Assembly (NCBI GenBank): GCA_013824905.1
Contig: PNOO01000006.1
Location: forward strand, 1 to 23,079
Origin: Syntrophus sp. (in: bacteria)
Lineage (GTDB): Bacteria > Desulfobacterota > Syntrophia > Syntrophales > UBA5619
DNA length: 23,079 nucleotides
Direction of reading: 5' to 3'
Positions 1 through 6,979 of the stretch are shown piece after piece. Under the pieces are notes generated by a model that did no database searches, was not told where the DNA came from, and saw only the letters and a list, made by a program, of their open reading frames with translations. Numbering within the stretch: the first letter of the stretch is position 1; every line of letters begins with the position of its first letter. A program made the position numbers and the translations under genes.

Positions 1-2
1 CG

Positions 3-371
3 CCCGAGGCCTTAACGCCTTCGGAGACGATCCCCACCACCGACGTCCTCTCGCTCGAGGATAAATTCCTCTACGGTCAGGGGGAAAACAAGACACCGGC
101 CCGACTCCCCGCCGAGCAGATCGAGAAGATCCGGGAGACGGCTGTCGGAACCTTTCGCGTCCTCAACCTGAAGGGATACGCCCGGATCGACATGTTTATG
201 AGAGCAGACGGCCGGGTTGCTGTCCTTGAGCCCAACACGCTCCCGGGGATGACCCCTTCCACCGTCCTTTTCCATCAGGCGGCGGCCTGCGGGATCACCC
301 CGGCAGGCCTGATCGACCGGATCATCCGGTCCGCCCTGGAGGCGCACGCCCACAAACGAGGACCACTGTAA
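3..371 (+). CDS. ddl: D-alanine--D-alanine ligase family protein, C-terminal part (5' truncated by window edge)
   Basis: An open frame enters from the left edge and ends at TAA 369-371, giving about 122 residues. It shows the final ATP-grasp half of a D-Ala-D-Ala ligase: a YARIDMFM strand, then VLEPNTLPGMTPSTVLFHQA. The Glu and Asn of that strand are the usual Mg/ATP ligands, and PGMTP(S) is the D-alanine-binding end of the family. The enzyme joins two D-alanines for peptidoglycan in the cytoplasm. The N-terminal and central domains lie outside the window, so the start and any fusion cannot be judged. The C-terminus (EAHAHKRGPL) is slightly extended. The identification rests on family motifs and is confident at family level. 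A dedicated house-keeping Ddl cannot be told from a paralogous two-domain ATP-grasp protein here. The next reading frame downstream is a gene remnant, so there is no sign of an intact operon partner. Confidence 0.85.
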   Translation, partial: PEALTPSETIPTTDVLSLEDKFLYGQGENKTPARLPAEQIEKIRETAVGTFRVLNLKGYARIDMFMRADGRVAVLEPNTLPGMTPSTVLFHQAAACGITPAGLIDRIIRSALEAHAHKRGPL

Positions 372-375
372 ATGA

Positions 376-642
376 ACGGCGGAGTGGGACCGTGACGGCA
401 TCCTCTTCAACCTCCAGATCGGAAAGCGTTATTGGGATCTCGTCCTCAGGGGCGGTCTCATGGAATCGACCGGCGGCTTCGGGATCGACTACCTTGCCCT
501 GAACGACAAGCTGAAGCTCTCCTTCGAGGCCTTCGATTTCAGCAGTGACCAGGATAACCGGTCCTTTTACGGGGGATTTGCCATCCGTTTCGAGGACGAC
601 GACCTCAAATACCTTCTGACGACGACGCCCATCTCTAAATAA
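376..642 (+). pseudogene. Remnant of an MCE/MlaD-family gene (C-terminal fragment)
   Basis: The frame opens right after a TGA at 373-375 and ends at TAA 640-642. It encodes about 88 residues including GKRYWDLVLRGGLMESTGG, FGIDYLALNDKLKLSFEAFD and RFEDDDLKYLL. These resemble the C-terminal extension of deltaproteobacterial MCE-domain (MlaD-like) lipid-transport proteins. That is family recall, not a search. No MCE domain, membrane anchor or convincing start precedes it, because the ddl stop lies only a few bases upstream. The step from EAFDFSSDQ to DNRSFYGGFAIRF also looks shorter than in full-length relatives as I remember them, which suggests a second, in-frame internal deletion. An ATG at 460 could start a 60-residue peptide, but no good ribosome-binding site supports it. 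The best reading is a decayed 3' fragment left by recombination next to ddl. Alternatively it could be a small free-standing protein, which I consider less likely. Confidence 0.6.
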
Positions 643-665
643 CGCCGCCTGCCCCTAAAAAAAGA

Positions 666-693
666 TTGACAGGCGCGGATTTGTGCATATATT
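666..693 (+). promoter_or_regulatory. Sigma-70-type promoter for the HELVH protein gene
   Basis: TTGACA (666-671) is followed after 16 bases by TATATT (688-693). TATTAA at 690-695 with an 18-base spacer is an alternative. Transcription would begin near 700, giving a leader of about 30 nt to the ATG at 729. It lies in the only non-coding gap between the MCE remnant and the next gene. Confidence 0.6.
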
Positions 694-728
694 AACGGCG
701 CGTTAGAAGGATAACCGGGTGTGGGTCG

Positions 729-1256
729 ATGGGCTGTTATTTTAATGAATCGGAGATATCGCTTGCCTGCCGGACCTTTGCACAGGCCGAGACGATGGCG
801 GGTCAGTACTTCCGTTTCAACGCACGGGAGTGGAAAGCGCACCGGTACGACGTAAAGACGCTTGCTTACCTCGATCAACACGAGGTGAGGAAGGGGGCTT
901 TCGCGCACCTCTGCAAATATGAGTTTGAGAAAGAACCGGAGCCGGAGGGCAGAGGACTCCATTTTTATCGGATCTGCCTTCAGGACGACAGGATCCTCGA
1001 TGCAGTCGAGCGGGCTAACTCCTTCATACGTCTCTCGCCTCTGCTTCTCTACATCGCCGCACACGAGCTGGTCCATGTGATCCGTTTCGACCGGGGGGAA
1101 GTGAACTTCGACTCGCCTGAAGAAGAGAAGTCGGAGGAGGAAGAGACAGTGCACCGAATCACCCGGAACCTGCTCAAGCCGATGACCGATCCCGATCTGA
1201 ATCTGGTCCTGGATTGCTTCAGCAACCGTTACCAGATCGGCGACCTGCTCCAGTGA
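729..1256 (+). CDS. Small cytoplasmic HELVH putative zinc metalloprotein
   Basis: This 175-residue protein has no signal peptide or membrane segment. It carries H112-E-L-V-H116 inside LLYIAAHELVHVIRF, the helix of a zincin. An acidic linker follows (residues 127-139, mostly Glu), then ETVHRITRNLL, where Glu139 could be the third metal ligand, as in gluzincin and ImmA/IrrE-type enzymes. I recall similar uncharacterised deltaproteobacterial proteins with a HELIHV motif and a second ExxVH element, but no function is known to me. The gene has its own promoter at 666-693 and is followed 24 bases later by an FmdB-type zinc-ribbon gene, so the two probably form an operon. The ATG at 729 is chosen because upstream frames are closed. 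The Shine-Dalgarno match is weak. Peptidase activity is an inference from the motif only. Confidence 0.75.
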   Translation: MGCYFNESEISLACRTFAQAETMAGQYFRFNAREWKAHRYDVKTLAYLDQHEVRKGAFAHLCKYEFEKEPEPEGRGLHFYRICLQDDRILDAVERANSFIRLSPLLLYIAAHELVHVIRFDRGEVNFDSPEEEKSEEEETVHRITRNLLKPMTDPDLNLVLDCFSNRYQIGDLLQ

Positions 1257-1280
1257 AATGAACATGTTGGAGGTTTTTCA

Positions 1281-1556
1281 ATGCCCATTTACGAGTATAA
1301 GTGCAAGAAATGCGGTAAGGAATTCGAAATGTTCCAAGGGATTGCGGACCCTGCGGCGAAGTCCTGCAAATTCTGCAAGGGCTCGGTGCACAAACTGATG
1401 TCCCTCTCCTCCTTCCACCTGAAGGGGAGCGGCTGGTATGCCACGGATTACAGCGGCAAGAAGGCGCCCGCCACAGAGAAGAAAAAGGAAGAGAGCAAAA
1501 GCCCCGAAACGACGGAGAAGAGCCAGCCTCCCTCCGCTGCAAAAACCGAAGAATAA
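1281..1556 (+). CDS. FmdB-family zinc-ribbon protein
   Basis: A 91-residue protein begins MPIYEYKCKKCGKEFE, the standard opening of the FmdB/CxxC_CXXC_SSSS regulatory zinc-ribbon family. Two Cys pairs (C8/C11 and C29/C32) form the metal site. Residues 40-60 (SLSSFHLKGSGWYATDYSGK) match the usual family continuation. The tail from residue 60 is a charged, low-complexity Lys/Glu/Pro/Ser stretch, typical and probably disordered. GGAGG at 1269-1273 gives a good ribosome-binding site. The gene follows the HELVH protein by 24 bases and is probably co-transcribed. Family members are named after a putative regulator beside formamidase genes, but the true function is unknown. Two zinc-type proteins side by side is suggestive but not explanatory. 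Confidence 0.88.
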   Translation: MPIYEYKCKKCGKEFEMFQGIADPAAKSCKFCKGSVHKLMSLSSFHLKGSGWYATDYSGKKAPATEKKKEESKSPETTEKSQPPSAAKTEE

Positions 1557-1600
1557 TCCCCGGTCGCTTCGCTATATTTGGCTATAAGGTGTTCCCGGCT

Positions 1601-2659
1601 TTACCCTTTGTCGTTTGCCTTCACCGCCTCTGGTTTCTTCCGCCTGAGCCTCTGAACGAGGAACCGGTCCACTGCCTCCTGTGACAGATCATTATCCAGA
1701 ACCGTCTTGAGCGTCTCCAGTGGTATTTCCACTCGCGCCGCGCTCCTGTGGCCGCCTGCAGCGCCAAACATGCCGAACGATTTCCTGGCAATGGCGCCGC
1801 AGTCCTGGCGGTAACCGTCCCCGCGGAAGATGATGACCATCCGATCCTTCACGATGCCGGCGATGATCACGTAAAAGATATTGATCACACGGAGGAAGAA
1901 ATCGGCCACCTGGACGCAGGCATCCGGGCTCTCCACCATCCCGAGAAAGATGATCACCCTGTCCCGGTACCTTCGTTTATGCTGGCAGGCGTAATCGAAG
2001 TGCCTGAGAAACTTCTCAGGGATCTGGTTGAGCTCGATGCGTCGGATGAGCTCCCGGTTGGCCCGCGAGAAGACGAGATAATAGGCGCCGATGTCCTCGA
2101 GACTGACGTTCCTCTCGAAGTTGACGGTGTCGCTCCTGATTCCGTAAAGGAGGGCCGTGTAGAGCCGTTTGGAAATCCTCGCCCGCGCTGCAAGGAGATA
2201 CTCCGTCATGATCGTGGAGAGAGCCCCATACCCTGGTCGGACATCGGCCAGCGAAGCGTGCCAGACCGTCTTGCAGGGGTGATGGTCCAGGACGATCTGG
2301 GGATTCGCCTCCCCGAGTTTGTCCCCGAAGAAGGTGGGTTGGCCGTCCACAATGGCGATCAACCGGTATTCCTTGAGATCGACCTTGTCCAGCATCTGGA
2401 TCTCGACCTTCATCTCCCGGATGAACTCGTCGTTCTGATGTCTGATCACGGGCTCTGTCGCAACAAAGACGCACTTCGCCAGAGGATTCGTCTGGTTGAG
2501 GATCTCGCGGAGGGCCATCGCCGAGGCGACGGCGTCCGGATCGGGCGAGCCGTACATGAGGATCGCGAGGGTGTCTTTATCGCGGACCATTGACTTGAGC
2601 TTGAAGACGTTGAGGACCGTTTCCTCTTTCCTGCCAAGCAGCGATTGGATCCGTTTCAT
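1601..2659 (-). CDS. DHH-family phosphoesterase (NrnA-like)
   Basis: The 352-residue protein has a DHH domain in its N-terminal two thirds: GSPDPDAVASA (residues 37-47, with D40 and D42), IVDGQ (D105), LDHHP (D125-H126-H127) and YGIRSDT (D177). A DHHA1 domain follows, with FGAAGGHRSAARVE around 299-311 as the substrate-binding Gly-Gly-His loop. The family hydrolyses short oligoribonucleotides or 3'-phosphoadenosine 5'-phosphate using Mn2+. In most members motif I starts with His (HxxPDxD). Here Tyr36 takes that place (MYGSPDPD), so metal binding or specificity may differ. A short Lys/Arg-rich tail (RRKKPEAVKANDKG) ends the protein. AGGAAAAG lies a few bases before the ATG. The gene follows the UbiA-family gene by 96 bases on the same strand. 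It converges with the FmdB gene with only 44 bases between stops, and no clear terminator is visible there. Confidence 0.85.
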   Translation of the reverse strand: MKRIQSLLGRKEETVLNVFKLKSMVRDKDTLAILMYGSPDPDAVASAMALREILNQTNPLAKCVFVATEPVIRHQNDEFIREMKVEIQMLDKVDLKEYRLIAIVDGQPTFFGDKLGEANPQIVLDHHPCKTVWHASLADVRPGYGALSTIMTEYLLAARARISKRLYTALLYGIRSDTVNFERNVSLEDIGAYYLVFSRANRELIRRIELNQIPEKFLRHFDYACQHKRRYRDRVIIFLGMVESPDACVQVADFFLRVINIFYVIIAGIVKDRMVIIFRGDGYRQDCGAIARKSFGMFGAAGGHRSAARVEIPLETLKTVLDNDLSQEAVDRFLVQRLRRKKPEAVKANDKG

Positions 2660-2755
2660 GATGTCTTTTCCTGTTGACGCGGCTCATCGCTTCCCTGCCG
2701 CACATAACTTTGTATTTGCACTTCGGCCACAACCCTATGCAAGAGGAAATTTGTC

Positions 2756-3655
2756 CTAGCGGTGCATCAGTTTTGCTTCCAGGAAAATGGCCAGGATGAG
2801 GAGAATCCCGAAAACGGTGTCAAACTGGGCGGTCAAGGCATCCGCCATATCGGGAATCTTCGTTTTAAAGGTTTTAAGAAGGCGTATTGCGTTGGGAACG
2901 GAGAGGAAGATCAACAATCCCCACAGGCTCATGACTCCCGCGACGATCATCCCGAGGACATAGGCATAGGCCAGTACAATAAGCCCCATAAAAAGGAGGT
3001 AACTCCTGCGACTTCCAAGGAGGATGCCCAGGGTTTTCACTTCCTGACGGGAATCATAGGCAATATCTCTCATATTGTTGGCAAACAGCACGAGGGCGAC
3101 AAGAACGCCGAAGGGGATCGATATCACGAGAACCTTGAGGGAAAGGGCCTGGCGCTGCATGGCGTATGCTCCCTCGATCATCAGCGGGCCCCATATGAGG
3201 AACACGGCAAGCTCCCCGAACGCGCGATACTTGAACTTGATGGGAGCGGCCGTATAAAAGACGCTCGTCAAGAACCCGATGACCCCGATCCACAGGATGT
3301 GCCAGGAAACGACCACAGCCGCCGTCATTCCGATGACAAACGTCAATGCAAACAGAACAACCGCTTCTCCCAGAAGTTCACGAGGCGTAAGCATCCCGGA
3401 GAGGATCGGCTGGGGACGATATTTCGCCGTCGGCGAATCCTGCTGGTCGACATGATAAAGGGTGTCAAAATAATCGTTGATCACATTGGCCGCGGCGTGA
3501 AAGACGGTAATGCCCACGGCGGTCAAGACATACCATGCCCACGATACAGACCCCTCCTGGGCGGCCAGAAGCGTTCCCACGGAAACGGAGATCAGGGACA
3601 TCGTGAATGACCAGGGACGGGTCGCGATAACATACTTCTTGATCTGACCGAACAT
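2756..3655 (-). CDS. UbiA-family polyprenyltransferase (MenA-like)
   Basis: Counting from the ATG at 3655 the protein has 299 residues and about eight hydrophobic segments. It shows both UbiA Asp-rich motifs: N60-D-Y-F-D64 with D70 (NDYFDTLYHVDQQDS) and D197-I-A-Y-D201 (NNMRDIAYDSRQEVKTLG). The second resembles 1,4-dihydroxy-2-naphthoate prenyltransferase (MenA), which attaches the isoprenoid tail in menaquinone synthesis at the inner membrane. UbiA members also make other quinones, hemes and lipids, so the substrate is open. The frame extends to an ATG at 3691, but a near-consensus promoter (3694-3722) ends only two bases before it. A transcript from that promoter would start after that codon, so 3655 is preferred, with 3682 as another option. 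A weak GGAA precedes 3655. The gene lies directly behind bioD and has its own promoter. No menaquinone gene is adjacent. Confidence 0.82.
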   Translation of the reverse strand: MFGQIKKYVIATRPWSFTMSLISVSVGTLLAAQEGSVSWAWYVLTAVGITVFHAAANVINDYFDTLYHVDQQDSPTAKYRPQPILSGMLTPRELLGEAVVLFALTFVIGMTAAVVVSWHILWIGVIGFLTSVFYTAAPIKFKYRAFGELAVFLIWGPLMIEGAYAMQRQALSLKVLVISIPFGVLVALVLFANNMRDIAYDSRQEVKTLGILLGSRRSYLLFMGLIVLAYAYVLGMIVAGVMSLWGLLIFLSVPNAIRLLKTFKTKIPDMADALTAQFDTVFGILLILAIFLEAKLMHR

Positions 3656-3693
3656 AAATGAAATTCCATGTTTTACTGTCATCAACGCCATGT

Positions 3694-3722
3694 AATCTAA
3701 TTGGAACGTGCTTTTATGTCAA
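3694..3722 (-). promoter_or_regulatory. Near-consensus sigma-70 promoter of the UbiA-family gene
   Basis: On the minus strand TTGACA (3722-3717), a spacer of exactly 17 bases and TAGATT (3699-3694) form a strong promoter in the short bioD-UbiA gap. The predicted transcript start is near 3687. That places the upstream-most ATG (3691) outside the RNA and argues for an internal start codon. Confidence 0.65.
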
Positions 3723-3727
3723 GTTTT

Positions 3728-4465
3728 TTAGTAGCGCCTAAGTTGAGGAACTGATGAATGATTTGCAATCTTCCGCAGACTCCGACGGAAATGGGAAAAT
3801 ACCTCGTCCGGAAGAAAGGCGGCTCCGTACGGAATCCTGCCAAGATAACAATCGCCGGCAATGCGCCGCACCTCGGTCTCGTTTGGCTCCCGGGCGGAAA
3901 AAGGTTCCAGCGTCAAGTCGTTCAGGATGACGCCGAAAAGGGAGATCCCTTCAGAATGAAGGTAGCACAGGGTCAATTTCAGATGATTCAACACCCCCAG
4001 ACGGTTTCCCGCCACGATCAATACGGGGAGGGATAAGTCGCGCGCCAGATCGGCGAAGGAGTACCCCTCCCGGATCTCGACGGTCACTCCCCCGGCTCCC
4101 TCAATCAGAACAATGTCCGTTGCCTCTATCGCGTCGATGACGGTTTGCCGTATTCGCGCCGGATCAATGGATATGCCCTCCGCCCGGGCGGCAAGGTGAG
4201 GGGACAGGACAGCCGAGAGTGGATATCGGCATACCGAAGACACGGACAATCCCGAAGCGAAAGCGTCGCGGAGCGCCGCCGCGTCGGCGGGAAAAGGCCT
4301 TCCGTCACCCCCCGGCGCACATCCGGATTCGACCGGTTTGAGCGGCAATACGGCGATCCCCTCCCGGAGCAGGCGCTTGCCGAGCAAGCAGGCGACATGC
4401 GTCTTTCCCGCTCCCGTGTCCGTTCCCGTGATCAATATGCCTTGTCCCACGTTTTTTACCTTCAT
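3728..4465 (-). CDS. bioD: Dethiobiotin synthetase
   Basis: The 245-residue protein closes an 8-amino-7-oxononanoate-derived diamine into dethiobiotin using ATP and CO2, the third step of the biotin ring pathway. The P-loop GTDTGAGKT begins near residue 14. KPVESGC around 43-49 and LIEGAGGVTVEI are the family's carbamate-binding and Mg-binding loops. VAGNRLGVLNHLKLT matches the later GxLGxxNHxxLT signature. The length is normal. Its ATG overlaps the bioA stop by four bases (ATGA), a sign of translational coupling in the bioB-F-A-D operon. Nothing looks truncated or altered. The gene is the last of the four before an independent promoter. Confidence 0.95.
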   Translation of the reverse strand: MKVKNVGQGILITGTDTGAGKTHVACLLGKRLLREGIAVLPLKPVESGCAPGGDGRPFPADAAALRDAFASGLSVSSVCRYPLSAVLSPHLAARAEGISIDPARIRQTVIDAIEATDIVLIEGAGGVTVEIREGYSFADLARDLSLPVLIVAGNRLGVLNHLKLTLCYLHSEGISLFGVILNDLTLEPFSAREPNETEVRRIAGDCYLGRIPYGAAFLPDEVFSHFRRSLRKIANHSSVPQLRRY

Positions 4466-5817
4466 TCGGAAAGGACTGCGTCAATCGCCCATCCGACTGA
4501 GCCGACCAGATGCCTGATCTCATCTTCCGTGGAAGAAAGCGGCGGCATCAGCACGATCACATCCCCCAGGGGGCGCAAGATAATACCCTTCTCCCTCACC
4601 TTGCGGACCACCCTTTGTCCCACCTTCTCTTCCGGGGGGAAAGGTTCCTTCGTCTTCCGATCCGCGACGATCTCTATGCCGACCATCAAGCCTTTATGCC
4701 GGATATCGCCGATGCAGCGGTAACCCTCTAATTTCGCCAGTTCCTCCGTCATGACTCCGGAAAGGAAAGCGACATGCTCAAGGACGCCCCGCTTTTCAAA
4801 GATGGAAAGGGTTGCCAGGGCCGCGGCGCACCCGAGCGGATTGGCGGTGTAAGAATGGCCGTGGAAGAAGGCCTTGAACTCCTCGTACCGGCCGAGGAAA
4901 GCGTCGTAGATTTCCTTCGTCGTCAAGGTCGCTGCCAGAGGGAGGTATCCCCCGGTCAGCCCCTTGGCGACCGCCATGATATCGGGAGAAACCCCTTCCT
5001 GCCCGCAGGCGAACATCGTCCCCGTTCGGCCGAATCCGGTCGCCACCTCATCACAGATCAGCAGAACCTCGCATTCCCGCGTCACCTCCCGCAGCCTGGC
5101 CAGGTATCCTTCAGGCATCATGAGCATCCCTGCGGCGCCCTGCACAAGCGGCTCCACGATGAACGCCGCGATCGTTTCCCGATGCCGTCTCACCTCCTCC
5201 TCCATGCGGGTCGCACAAACCAGGGCGCACGACTCGCGCGCCCTGCCGTAGGGGCAACGGTAACAGTGCGGCGTGGGGATCCTGCGGGTGATGAATAACA
5301 GGGGCTGAAAAATCTTATGAAAAAGATCGATCCCCCCGGCGGAAACAGCCCCGATCGTATCGCCGTGATACGCTTCGGTCAGCGTCATGAACGTCTGCTT
5401 CTTCTCCCCGCCGCCTTTTTGTTGCCAGTACTGCAGGGCCATCTTGATCGCAATCTCCATGGCGGTGGAGCCGTTATCCGAATAGAACACGCGGCTGAAT
5501 CCTTCGGGAGCCGCAGCCAGAAGTCTTTCCGAAAGCTCGATAGCGGGGACATGCGAAAGTCCCAGAAAAGTGGAATGGGCCAGGCGGTCCAACTGGGATC
5601 GGATGGCCTCATCGATCTCCCTTCGCCGGTGGCCAAACAGGTTCACCCACAGTGAGGAAACGCCGTCGAAGTATCTCCGCCCTTCGGTATCGATAAGGGT
5701 GTTCCCCTCTCCGCTTTCGATGATCAGCGGCGCCTCTTTTTCCCAGTCCGCCATCTGGGTGAAGGGGTGCCAGATGTTCTCCCGGTCCTTTCGGCGCAAC
5801 CATTCAGTACGGTTCAA
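4462..5817 (-). CDS. bioA: Adenosylmethionine--8-amino-7-oxononanoate aminotransferase
   Basis: This 451-residue fold-type I PLP enzyme transfers an amino group to 8-amino-7-oxononanoate, giving 7,8-diaminononanoate. Visible marks are WHPFTQM near residue 16, EAYHGDTIGA (Y150-H151-G152), ICDEVATGFGRTG with D256, and the PLP lysine K285 in AVAKGLTGGYLP. The WHPFTQ opening and the AYHGDT element are typical of BioA rather than of ornithine or acetylornithine transaminases. Four cysteines at 185, 188, 197 and 201 (CYRCPYG...C...C) sit in a loop also found in other Gram-positive and deltaproteobacterial BioA proteins. They may be structural. The start overlaps the end of bioF by 14 bases, and the stop overlaps the bioD start by four. 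S-adenosylmethionine as amino donor is assumed from the family, since the lysine-using variant cannot be excluded by eye. Confidence 0.95.
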   Translation of the reverse strand: MNRTEWLRRKDRENIWHPFTQMADWEKEAPLIIESGEGNTLIDTEGRRYFDGVSSLWVNLFGHRRREIDEAIRSQLDRLAHSTFLGLSHVPAIELSERLLAAAPEGFSRVFYSDNGSTAMEIAIKMALQYWQQKGGGEKKQTFMTLTEAYHGDTIGAVSAGGIDLFHKIFQPLLFITRRIPTPHCYRCPYGRARESCALVCATRMEEEVRRHRETIAAFIVEPLVQGAAGMLMMPEGYLARLREVTRECEVLLICDEVATGFGRTGTMFACGQEGVSPDIMAVAKGLTGGYLPLAATLTTKEIYDAFLGRYEEFKAFFHGHSYTANPLGCAAALATLSIFEKRGVLEHVAFLSGVMTEELAKLEGYRCIGDIRHKGLMVGIEIVADRKTKEPFPPEEKVGQRVVRKVREKGIILRPLGDVIVLMPPLSSTEDEIRHLVGSVGWAIDAVLSE

Positions 5818-6979
5818 TTCCCAACTCCTTCAATGATTCGTCGATCCGGCGGGCGGCCGTCTTGACCATATCCGCCGTGTGGGTGGCCATCAGGGTCAGG
5901 CGAAGCTGACCCTTCCCCTCCGGAACCGTCGGCGGTCGGATCCCATGGATGAACAACCCCCTGTCGTACAGCCGTCGAGAGACGGCCATCGTGTCCTCGT
6001 CCCTGCCGATCGGAATGGGTACGATCGCGGTGCGGGAGGATATTTTTCTCCCCCGGACATCCATCTCCCGCCGAAAGATCTCTCCGTTTTCCATCAAAGA
6101 AGCAAGCCGTTCCGGATGAAGAGACAACAACTCGACGCTTTTCAACGTCGCCCCGGCGATCGCCGGCGGAAGTCCCGTGTTGAAGATGAACGTCCGGCAC
6201 TTGTTGATGAAGTAGTCCACGATCGTACGCGACGCGCACATGAATGCCCCATAAGTGCCGAGAGCCTTGGAAAAGGTGCCCATCTGGATATCGATTTCCC
6301 CGGCAAGGCCGAAGTAATCGGCAGACCCGCGACCCTGCGGTGGAAGCGTGCCCGTGGCATGGGCGTCGTCGACGACCAGGATCGCCCCATGCTTTTCTTT
6401 CAATTTCACAAGATCCGGTAGAGGGGCGATATCCCCTCCCATGCTGAACAACCCGTCGGTCACAATGATCTTCCGTCCGGCCTGTGACGCCTTCAGCAGA
6501 TCCTCCAGATGACCCATGTCGGCATGTCGATAGACTTCGACCCGGGCACGGCTCAGCCGGCAACCATCGACGATGGAGGCGTGGTTGAGCTCGTCGGAAA
6601 AGATCGTCGCCTCCGGAGAGCCTAACGTGTCCAGGATACCCAGGTTGGCCAGGTATCCGGAACTGAAAGTCAGACAAGCCTCCGTCCCTTTGAAGCGCGC
6701 AAAGGCCTCTTCAAGCTCGGCATGAATCTCCATGTTGCCGCTGATGAGGCGGGAGGCGCCGGACCCTACACCGTACTTTCCGGCATACTCGGCGAAGGCC
6801 TCCACCACTTCCGGATGGTTGGCCAGTCCCAGATAGTTGTTTGACGAGAAGTTGAGCAGTCGTCTCCCTTCAATTGAGATCACCTCATCCTGAGGGGTGG
6901 AGACCCGCCACAGGCAGCGGTACCGCCCCTTTTCCCGGAGTTCGGCAATCTCTTGCGCGATAGGAGAAAGGTCCATCAT
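5804..6979 (-). CDS. bioF: 8-amino-7-oxononanoate synthase
   Basis: The 391-residue protein is an alpha-oxoamine synthase (fold-type I, PLP). It condenses pimeloyl thioester with L-alanine, releasing CO2. Diagnostic residues include NFSSNNYLGLANHP near 43-56, GVGSGASRLISGN near 70-82, DDAHATGTLP with D204 and H207, and the PLP lysine K238 in MGTFSKALGTYG. This set separates it from glycine C-acetyltransferase only partly. The position between bioB and bioA makes the BioF role nearly certain. Its ATG overlaps the bioB stop (ATGA), and a second ATG follows at once. No bioC or bioH is visible, so the source of the pimeloyl chain lies elsewhere in the genome. Confidence 0.95.
   Translation of the reverse strand: MMDLSPIAQEIAELREKGRYRCLWRVSTPQDEVISIEGRRLLNFSSNNYLGLANHPEVVEAFAEYAGKYGVGSGASRLISGNMEIHAELEEAFARFKGTEACLTFSSGYLANLGILDTLGSPEATIFSDELNHASIVDGCRLSRARVEVYRHADMGHLEDLLKASQAGRKIIVTDGLFSMGGDIAPLPDLVKLKEKHGAILVVDDAHATGTLPPQGRGSADYFGLAGEIDIQMGTFSKALGTYGAFMCASRTIVDYFINKCRTFIFNTGLPPAIAGATLKSVELLSLHPERLASLMENGEIFRREMDVRGRKISSRTAIVPIPIGRDEDTMAVSRRLYDRGLFIHGIRPPTVPEGKGQLRLTLMATHTADMVKTAARRIDESLKELGIEPY

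Noticed and set aside
373..375. TGA before the MCE remnant considered as a selenocysteine codon
   Set aside because: The preceding codons in that frame lie inside ddl and show no MCE-like sequence, so there is nothing to read through from.
1748..2593. Long plus-strand open frame opposite the DHH phosphoesterase gene
   Set aside because: Antisense shadow of a clear gene; its translation shows no domain and mirrors the codon bias of the real strand.
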